Of a stretch of 64,000 nucleotides of DNA, positions 55,475 through 64,000 are shown in pieces. Each line of letters starts with the position of its first letter. Position 1 is the first letter of the stretch. The notes beneath the pieces were generated by a model. It was not told the DNA's origin. It made no database searches and saw only the letters and a list, made by a program, of their open reading frames with translations. The position numbers and the translations under genes were made by a program. The stretch comes from Siphonodentalium dalli (taxonomy: Eukaryota; Mollusca; Scaphopoda; Gadilida; Siphonodentaliidae). The DNA lies in contig CP136066.1 in the NCBI GenBank assembly GCA_032622095.1, forward strand, positions 9,263,784-9,327,783. Reading direction: 5' to 3'.

Positions 55475-55980
55475 TGGGAGGCCAAATTCACATTTAATAG
55501 CTAATTATGCTTAAGCATATTCAGGGCTCAAAATAGATTTAATATAGAGAGAATCCAATTAGTCATAAAGCACTGAAAATTGAAAATTACACTTAAGCGC
55601 ACTGCCATTACGCTTAAGCATAACAGATGTTCATAGCATTATTACCTTACATATAATGATATCATCTAAGCTAGATATTTGTCAAAAGTTACTAGCATCA
55701 GGAATTGGCTGCATCCATTTCAGCTTAAGGGGAGTTTTCACATATATATGGAATATGAATTACGCTTAAACGTAATGAAATTGCGCTTAAGCATATATAT
55801 ATAACGACATTACGCTTAAGCGTAATGGCTTTACGCTTAAGCGTGATGGCTTTACGCTTAAGTGTAATAGATTATGCTTTGAAAAGCATAATGGAAATCT
55901 GAATTACTCTCAAGCATAATGGCTTAATGCATTACGCTTAAGCGTAATTGGCTATTAAATGTGAATTCGAACTCCCATAC
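55475..55980. mobile_element. palindrome-array element, ACGCTTAAGCGT type
   Basis: Inverted ends: GTATGGGAGGCCAAATTCAC... at the left, ...AAATGTGAATTCGAACTCCC at the right, followed inside by TTAATAGC / GCTATTAA. The interior carries at least eight TTACGCTTAAGCGTAAT-like palindromes, several degenerate. No ORF. The ends match the element at 14578-14982. Confidence 0.65.
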
Positions 55981-56160
55981 AATATGGGACATGGTTTTAA
56001 TATTTACTTCTTATTTGCACATAAGCATAAATATGAAAATTATTATCCTTTTGTGCTAAAGCATAAATCAATTGCATTTAAGCATAAATAATTTGCATTT
56101 ACGCGTAAGTGATTTAGGCTTAAGCGTAAATAAGGAATAAATGTAAAAGTACCTGCCATT
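55981..56160. repeat. GCATAAAT/CTTAAGC repeat block
   Basis: GCATAAATATGA, TTGCATTTAAGCATAAAT and GGCTTAAGCGTAAATAAGG continue the palindrome theme outside the inverted ends. The block mirrors text at 55130-55230. Confidence 0.55.
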
Positions 56161-56685
56161 CCATATACATGACCTAAAGTTCTAAACCTGATAAGTTGCT
56201 GTGGACATGACCAATTTCAAACAGCATGACAAATGTTTATCAAATATACTGAGAAATTTCTTTTTCAACTTGAAGTCTTTTTGATGAAAATTTGTTATGT
56301 CTTCAAGTTATCCATTGACAAAGGCATAATCTTATTTGTTGAGTTTGAAATGTTCTATCACTTCTCTATCGTGTTGGTGCCCATATATGAGTTTGTGTGC
56401 TGATATAAAATACGTGTGAAGATTTCGTGTAAAGTTGAAGTCGAAACTGAAAGCATCCTATAATTAATAGTTAGTAGATACATACATGTCAAGATTCCCG
56501 AAGATAAGATTGTCCGGCCATCGGGAAACATATCTGAGATCACCCATTGAACCAGTCTAAGTTATTTGCTGTGATTTTAACACTAGAATGTGTTTCAGTC
56601 GCTTCGAAATCAAATGGCGACTGCCAGTCTGGCCATGTGTTACACGGAAACAGTAACGATAACTCTTGAAGACTATCAGTCAAAA
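56161..56685. other. no gene recognised
   Basis: AT-rich sequence; nothing supportable. Confidence 0.35.
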
Positions 56686-56960
56686 CCAATATATGGTATT
56701 GAACATGTCCTCAAAACCAAGGGATTCAGATTTGGTTTTGATCAAAACCAAGGGAATCAGATTGGGTATTGATCAATACCAATAAAAACCGAATATATTG
56801 TCAGTGTACGTGGAACCCGCGATGGCAATTAAATGCCATGTGATTCCAGCCGAAATGTACATACATCGCCAACAGCAGACGCGATAGTTCCTAGCATTTC
56901 CGAGTGTGTTCATGGAAATGTGACGTCAATCAAAGTCAACTGTAGGTCTTCATGAAGCTG
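56686..56960. repeat. second locus of TGGTTTTGATCAAAACCA words
   Basis: AAAACCAA, TTTGGTTTTGATCAAAACCA and GGGTATTGATCAATACC are followed by GTGTACGTGGAACCCGCGAT, GGCAAT. Both word types also occur together at 49480-50065. Confidence 0.6.
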
Positions 56961-57078
56961 CAGTCATTGAAGGGTTAAAGTGTCTCTGAAGTACTAATAT
57001 CCGCATCGAATTCCTGAAACAAGATCAACATGTACCTTTGTATCTACATGTATGTATCATGATAATGTTTTGTACATT

Positions 57079-57271
57079 TTAACCCTTTCAGTGCCAAGTC
57101 CGATTTTTGTATCAACCCTTATTTCCTTGATCATTTTTTCAAATGTATTGATTATAATAATGTGATACATTGCTGGAAAGAGCTCTTAATTATTACAATC
57201 AATAAATTTGAAAAAATGATCAAGAAAATATGGGTTGTTACAAAAATCGGACTTGGCACTGAAAGGGTTAA
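57079..57271. mobile_element. TTAA-flanked MITE (CCCTTTCAGTGCC type), 193 bp
   Basis: TTAA, CCCTTTCAGTGCCAAGTCCG at the left; CGGACTTGGCACTGAAAGGG, TTAA at the right. The arms continue through GATTTTTGTA...CAACCC and AAATGATCAAG for about 70 bases. Ends are shared with 15732-15999. piggyBac-type, no transposase. Confidence 0.85.
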
Positions 57272-58100
57272 ATGTGATGACTTCCGCGCTGGCACACGTC
57301 CGTGGCTATAAAACCACCCACACAGGTGTCGTTATGTGCTAATTCAGCATGTTCTGACAATAAGCTTTTATCGAGCTTATTTCAAAAGCACAACAGCGCC
57401 CCTATCGGCGTTATTGTTCATCGACACACCGGATGTACATGTGCATCATTTACAATGTGTCCGCAGCGTGCCCCACGCCATAAAATTGAAAGACTGGTAA
57501 GAGTCCACGGTGAGCTTATTTCAGAATAAAATAAGTCCAATATGAACCACATGCCTCTGGGGAAAATAGCAGCGAAACAAATATCAAACGAAAGAAAATT
57601 GTATGTCCTATAACAAACGCTGGGCATAGTTCGGCCGTGTTACTGTGTTGACAACGTTTTAGAATTATTGATGATACTAGGCGGATAGGGAGACTGACGA
57701 CCCGTGTTACTCACAAATTTCCAGTAGATATTGCAAGTTATCTGTACCATGTCTCGACTTCCCTTCGTTCGATGTTGTGGAATAATACACCAACAGAAAG
57801 GGAAGTTCACGAACAATAAGACAAACTGAAATATATTGTGACTGAGTTGAACGAGTTTTAGAATCTATGAGAAATATGAAAGATGGTGTGTTTCTTTCCA
57901 AAATATGACTTGTGAAACTTGTCACTGGTAAATATAATGTATTGGTTTCGCTGCGATTTTGTCCTCATGGGTCTGTGGCAGTAACAGTGCGATTTTAGTA
58001 GTAGACGTGTACTAAATAACGATATTTATTGTGTCCATCATTTGTGAAGGTGAACACGAAAGTGCGGCGACTGTTAACCGTTACACACCGTTACATTAAA
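57272..58100. other. no gene supported; isolated TATAAAA
   Basis: A TATAAAA word at 57307 precedes a 75-codon frame (57302-57529), but there is no domain or initiator evidence. The rest is AT-rich sequence. Confidence 0.3.
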
Positions 58101-58102
58101 GA

Positions 58103-58515
58103 CCCTGTGCCAATGCATTCTCTAATAAATGCGAGTCGAACATAGGTCCCCTCGCACATATATGATAAAGCATTGGCCTAACAATTTTGAAGTATTCCCT
58201 CTTACATTCTTAAACAACTTGTATCATGTTTAATAATTTTTTATCATTTGTTCTTACATTCTTGAACAATTGTTATGAATGTGTTTCTATTTTGTCTTAC
58301 ATTATATATCAATTTTTATCAGTTTTTCTTATATTCTTTAACAATTTTATATTTTTTTATAATTTTTTCTTTCATTCTTTAACATTATTTTTTTAATTTG
58401 TTCTTACCTTCTTTAACAATTATAAAAAAAATATTAAAAACATGTGTTAGGCCAATGCATTATCTTATATATGGGAGGCGACTCGCATATGAGATAATGC
58501 ATTGGCACAGTGTTT
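58103..58515. mobile_element. double-hairpin element (CCCTGTGCC ends)
   Basis: CCCTGTGCCAATGCATTCTC starts a decayed 70-bp palindrome (58107-58177) ending GCATTGGCCTAACAATTTT. A linker of TTCTTACATTCTTTAAC words follows, then GTTAGGCCAATGCATTATC starts a shorter palindrome (58451-58507) ending GGCACAG. The same layout as inside 19145-19502 and 23712-24176, here without a recognisable outer shell. Confidence 0.75.
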
Positions 58516-58620
58516 TCGCAAACATGTTTTAGTTATACCGATGTCCCATAATGCATCTGCAAAGCCTAGTCAACGGAATCATCGAATGTGAGCTAGGAAA
58601 CATATGCCATCACATTCCAT

Positions 58621-60993
58621 TCGACAACGATTGTGTATATGTGATCCGTGACGACATCGATTGTGTATATGTGATCCACGACGACATCGATTGTGTATAT
58701 GTGACCCGTGACGACATCGATTGTGTATATGTGATCCGTGACGACATCGATTGTGTATATGTGATCCGTGACGACATCGATTGTGTATATGTGATCCGTG
58801 ACGACATCGATTGTGTGTATGTGATCCGTGACGACATCGATTGTGTGTATGTGATCCGTGACGACATCGATTGTGTATATGTGATCCGTGACGACATCGA
58901 TTGTGTATATGTGATCCGTGACGACATCGATTATGTGTATGTGATCCGTGACGACATCGATCGTGTATATGTGATCCGTGACGACATCGATTGTGTATAT
59001 GTGATCCGTGACGACATCGATTGTGTATATGTGATCCGTGACGACATCGATTGTGTGTATGTGATCCGTGACGACATCGATTGTGTGTATGTGATCCGTG
59101 ACGACATCGATTGTGTATATGTGATCCGTGACGACATCGATTGTGTATATGTGATCCGTGACGACATCGATTATGTGTATGTGATCCGTGACGACATCGA
59201 TCGTGTATATGTGATCCGTGACGACATCGATTGTGTATATGTGATCCGTGACGACATCGATTGTGTATATGTGACCCGTGACGACATCGATTGTATATGT
59301 GATCCGTGACGACATCGATTGTGTATATGATCCGTGGCGACATCGATCGGGTATATGTGATCCGTGACGACAGCGATTGTATATGTGATCCGTGACGACA
59401 TCGATTGTGTAAATGTGACCCGTGACGACAGCGATTGTATATGTGATCCGTGACGACATCGATTGTATATGTGATCCGTGACGACATCGATTGTGTATAT
59501 GTGACCCGTGACGACATCGATTGTGTATATGTGATCCGTGACGACATCGATTGTATATGTGATCCGTGACGACATCGATTGTATATGTGATCCGTGACGA
59601 CATCGATTGTATATGTGATCCGTGACGACATCGATTGTATATGTGATCCGTGACGACATCGATTGTGTATATGTGATCCGTGACGACATCGATTGTGTAT
59701 ATGTGATCCGTGACGACATCGATCGTGTATATGTGATCCGTGACGACATCGATTGTGTATATGTGATCCGTGACGACATCGATTGTGTATATGTGATCCG
59801 TGACGACATCGATTGTGTATGTGATCCGTGACGACATCGATTGTGTATATGTGATCCGTGACGACATCGATTGTATATGTGATCCGTGACGACATCGATT
59901 GTATATGTGACCCGTGACGACATCGATTGTGTATATGTGATCCGTGACGACATCGATTGTGTATATGTGATCCGTGACGACATCGATTGTATATGTGATC
60001 CGTGACGACATCGATTGTGTATATGTGATCCGTGACGACATCGATTGTATATGTGATCCGTGACGACATCGATTGTGTATATGTGATCCGTGACGACATC
60101 GATTGTGTATATGTGATCCGTGACGACATCGATTGTGTATATGTGATCCGTGACGACATCGATTGTGTATATGTGATCCGTGACGACATCGATTGTGTAT
60201 ATGTGATCCGTGACGACATCGATTGTATATGTGACCCGTGACGACATCGATTGTGTACATGTGATCCGTGACGACATCGATTGTGTATATGTGATCCGTG
60301 ACGACATCGATTGTGTATATGTGATCCGTGACGACATCGATTGTGTACATGTGATCCGTGACGACATCGATTATGTATATGTGATTCGTGACGACATCGA
60401 TTGTATATGTGATCCGTGACGACATCGATTGTGTATATGTGATCCGTGACGACATCGATCGTGTATATGTGATCCGTGACGACATCGATTGTGTATATGT
60501 GATCCGTGACGACATCGATTGTGTATATGTGATCCGTGACGACATCGATCGTGTATATGTGATCCGTGACGACATCGATTGTGTATATGTGATCCGTGAC
60601 GACATCGATCGTGTATATGTGATCCGTGACGACATCGATCGTGTATATGTGATCCGTGACGACATCGATCGTGTATATGTGATCCGTGACGACATCGATT
60701 GTGTATATGTGATCCGTGACGACATCGATTGTGTATATGTGATCCGTGACGACATCGATTGTGTATATGTGATCCGTGACGACATCGATTGTGTATATGT
60801 GATCCGTGACGACATCGATTATGTATATGTGATCCGTGACGACATCGATCGTGTATATGTGATCCGTGACGACATCGATCGTGTATATGTGATCCGTGAC
60901 GACATCGATTGTGTATATGTGATCCGTGACGACATCGATTGTGTATATGTGATCTGTGACGACATCGATCGTGTATATGTGATCCGTGACGAC
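58621..60993. repeat. 30-bp minisatellite, about 80 units
   Basis: Unit GTGATCCGTGACGACATCGA then TTGTGTATAT. Many units in 59290-60240 are 28 bp (TTGTATAT). Within the 30-bp blocks a 240-bp set of eight variant units, 58801-59040, is repeated at 59041-59280 with one difference. One plus frame and all minus frames are largely free of stops, which creates long artificial ORFs (DDIDCVYVIR repeats on the plus strand). Confidence 0.97.
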
Positions 60994-62940
60994 TTTGCTT
61001 TACATTAATTTGAGCATATTTCCCGCCACTTCCATGAGGACATTGGATTCTTGTTGTTTGCGAGTACTTGCATATATCGAGTGTCGCCATCGCTGGTTTA
61101 TGGCGTGATAATGTGATAATGCACCATGCACATGGTTCATTGTTGATCATACGGTAAATGCGGTGTGTGAATCGGGCCAGTGTTCTCAATCCAATGGTGC
61201 TTGATCCTTGATGGCATACGGAACTTGTTACATTATGTTAAACTTCATGAATTTGTGTAGGGAAACAAAACAAAGTTGGTTGGTGATTGGTTGATTATCT
61301 TGGAGGGAACATTGTTGAGACAGAACAGAAAATCATAGCCAACATATATATGGCGATAATTTTTGTTTAGATCGCCTGGAAGTCTGATTGGGTCCCGAAG
61401 TTACGGAAGGGGACTGGGTTTGTTATGATGCTGATTTGTGTGTGATGAATGGGGTAACTGTGGAAATTCAAGTTTATCTTTTTTTTAAATACAGGGATGG
61501 GCGCGTTTGTTGTCACCGACTGGTGCTTCGGTGACGTTCTCGTGGGACATTGATACATGAAGTTCAAATAGGATTAATACTGTCGCCTATGGAACATAAT
61601 TAGTCATTTGTAACCATGAGTGGAATTCACCAGTCTGTGAGCGCAGCAACTAATCTGAATTATTTGATCACTGCATATCAATAAATCGTCTGCTACGCAT
61701 TACATTATATCCGCGATCGTCTGCTGATCGTTCAAACAAACACGTAAATTCAATTTACAAAGTACTGCTCAAAGTTCATTAACCAGCCTGTTGTCGGGAA
61801 CTGCACTCAAAATAAACAAATTATAAATATCTAAATAATACTTAGTATTTAACACAACTGTTTGGTTGTCCATCACCTAACTAAGCAAGTGTTACTCAAT
61901 AATTTGAATACCCAACTTTAGTTGGTAACAGCCGACTGAAGTTTAGTTTCAAGTGACTAAATTAAATGTGACCCAATGTTGTGTTATTTGTGGTAACCCA
62001 AATGCCTCAATGTTAACCGACTAAAATATGGATACAAACACTGTAACTAAACGCATTTTGACTGTCAATATTGGGTTACAAGCAACACAATATTTGGTAT
62101 GGTTTGCAGCGCATTATTGAATAATCCACTGGGTTTATTACTAAATTTGACTGAAAATATTCAGTTAATTACAACAGGATAAATTGGGTAGAAAATATTT
62201 AGTCAATCGTCTGAAAAAGTTGGGTCAGGTTTGATGCGCGTTAGTCCCTTCGTGCTCAGCCTGTTATCGCAAAAAAAAAACAGCTCAAAATGAACATGTT
62301 GTCCCGGTCCACGCGTGACTCTGCTTCAGAATACAGTATTATGCAAACCAGTTCAGTATGAACATTTTGTCACATACATAAGTAAACACGAGCCACGAAC
62401 ATAAATGCCACTATATTTATAGCATCGTCGATTGCCATACGAACGTATCAGATAAATCAACAGGACCCATCGATCTCATATGAGTATATCAGTACCAGTT
62501 GAATATATTAGCAGACTTGATGGCTAGTGCATCGAATATACTGACTTAAAAACAGCTAGTCATCACCCTGGCCAAGTGGTCATGATAATGTGCTATGATA
62601 CGTGTGGGTCTTGATCAATTGATTGGATGTTACGGCAAACCGATGATATTAAACACACTGCGGTATTTGGCAAATACAGCTATTTTTCTAAAGTTGTCAT
62701 GTTTACGGTGATCGGATAATCTGAATATATCCAGGAAATTATGGGTGCTAAACATTAAAAATATATTTTTGCGAAATAATCTAAAATTGTTTGCATTAGT
62801 TTTTGAAAATCGACTATAAGCATGGTTATTCGCGAAGTTTTGCAGGACCACTTGGCAATATGTCTCCGTGTATATAGGAGATAGTCGTTCACATCACAAT
62901 CACGTGTGATTTACCTACTGAGCTTAGTGCTCTAGCCAAA
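60994..62940. other. no gene recognised
   Basis: AT-rich. 61850-62230 contains degenerate TTGGTAAC/GTTACCAA and TTGGGTTA words in both orientations. ORFs are short and without domains. Confidence 0.4.
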
Positions 62941-63065
62941 TCGACTGTACCAGGATTGGTATATATATGGACTGCACCAGGATTTGTATATATGGACTGC
63001 ACCACGATTGGTATATATGGACTGCACCACGATTGGTAAATATGGACTGCACCATGATTATTATA
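62941..63065. repeat. tandem repeat of about 30 bp, 4 units
   Basis: GGACTGCACCA(G/C)GATTGGT and ATATAT repeat about every 30 bases. Confidence 0.85.
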
Positions 63066-63478
63066 TAAGGACGATATTTGTATTTTATCATTTCTGTTTC
63101 CTGCGATTCCGTGTGCGCAGTGACGTGGATGAAATTCGCTAGGGGTTTCCACCTTTCCAACTGCACCCCGTTGAATAAGACCATACTCCTATGTTCGAGA
63201 AATAACATGGCCACTCCTTTTGGTTGGACCTGTAGGTTTTATCTTTTTGTTGGACCTTTCCAATTGGTCTGAAAACCGTAATATAACAAACCTAGAAGCA
63301 ATCGTTTTGAAAATTACAAACACACACTTATAACCTAATTGGAATATGTTAAATCCAGTGCAAATATCAATAGAAACGACCCATATATGTGTCTAAACTA
63401 CCGACGTGCTTGCCTGATAAACTGACATGTACTTTACACATTATACATACGAGCAACCGATTATATATAGAATATACC
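63066..63478. other. no gene recognised
   Basis: AT-rich; nothing supportable. Confidence 0.35.
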
Positions 63479-63578
63479 ATAGTGTTTCTGAATAACAAAT
63501 TTAATCCACTCGCTAAAGCTCGTGGTGTAAATCGCCAATCCCACTCGTGGATTGAATTTGTTATTCAGAAACACTATG
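63479..63578. mobile_element. short foldback element, 100 bp
   Basis: CATAGTGTTTCTGAATAACA at the left is mirrored by TGTTATTCAGAAACACTATG at the right. The arms are about 33 bases with a 36-base loop that itself contains CCACTCG twice. Confidence 0.75.
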
Positions 63579-64000
63579 CGTATATTTTGTTTATGCCACG
63601 ATCTTTTCTTTGCGATGGATAAACACTTTTCCGTTCAAATTGCATGGAAATTTTAATCCACTCTGCGAAGTTTAATCAACAGTATGCACGTTTAATCAAC
63701 AGGCTTTGTTTATATAGTAAGATAGGCGATCGTGGTATAAATTCACATACTAAACATCGTGAGAGGTGGTATATTCGTAACACACATGCTTATATGAGCT
63801 TATATGGGCGCTAATTGATAAATATCTTAAAACCAATACCCCACTTTTAAGGTCAATGTTGAGGTAGCTGTCGGCTTCAGAAATGTCGACAGTCATTGTT
63901 AATGGGTTCAGCATATTCGAATTATGTTATAACGTGTATATGTGTACGTTTCCCCAATAATGCTTATATGTTTGTCATTTGATTTGCGACTACGATTTTA
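63579..64000. other. no gene recognised
   Basis: AT-rich sequence to the window end; TTTAATCAACAG is repeated near 63671 and 63691. Nothing else supportable. Confidence 0.35.

Noticed and set aside
57302-57529. TATAAAA-driven small gene
   Set aside because: A TATA word is expected often by chance in AT-rich DNA; no initiator, domain or downstream gene was found.
58621-60993. CRISPR-like array
   Set aside because: The repeats are directly adjacent with no unique spacers, and the sequence is eukaryotic.
58551-61189. Long ORFs (up to 740 codons) through the 30-bp minisatellite
   Set aside because: Stop-free unit on several frames; 28-bp units shift the frame without consequence, which a real coding array would not tolerate. 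Low-complexity decapeptide repeats only.

Overview
Eukaryotic, AT-rich, gene-poor and repeat-dense DNA. The tRNA-headed SINEs, LINE tails, many foldback MITEs, GACGG-rich and GATTGATTGGGGTTTAA-type interspersed repeats and frequent ACATGTACATGT palindromes suggest a lophotrochozoan, most likely a marine mollusc and probably a bivalve. This is an inference from repeat style; no diagnostic gene is present. No prokaryotic operon, rRNA gene or CRISPR array was found, and the only tRNA-like sequences look like SINE heads.

Layout. 1-11400: interspersed repeats. These include three SINEs with A/B boxes (1985-2345, 3683-4160, 4721-5218), a 1.04-kb tandem duplication (3654-5749), a decayed LINE tail (5924-6290), and a frameshifted retroelement ORF (7076-7844). 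Facing that ORF, on the minus strand, is a related element into which a 5'-truncated LINE (8387-9366) has inserted, flanked by a direct repeat of about 100 bp. 11400-13400: a 68-bp minisatellite, then the only convincing host gene, the coding exon of a SERTA-domain-like protein (12274-12906). 13400-18670: foldback elements, a palindrome-array element (14578-14982), G-tract/TAA modules and AT-rich sequence.

18673-40051: a 9,002-bp unit present as two complete, almost identical tandem copies and a third cut by a 100-N assembly gap (40052-40151). Each unit carries a 38-bp minisatellite of 37 repeats, several MITE families and a minus-strand tRNA-like SINE head. It contains no recognisable gene. 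Its boundaries fall inside copies of one MITE family, which suggests unequal recombination, although assembly duplication remains possible.

40152-58600: a GACGG-tailed repeat, a tandem array of roughly 160-180-bp units, a hAT-like element with an 8-bp target duplication (43552-44291), an 87-bp perfect palindrome (46833-46919), several short minisatellites, a second palindrome-array element (55475-55980) and a compact TTAA-flanked MITE (57079-57271). 58621-60993: about 80 copies of a 30-bp minisatellite with 240-bp higher-order structure. 61000-64000: mostly unremarkable AT-rich sequence.

There is little gene-to-gene cooperation to describe. The window is mainly a record of transposition, hairpin formation and tandem expansion. 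Long ORFs through the minisatellites are a consequence of stop-free repeat units and are not presented as genes.
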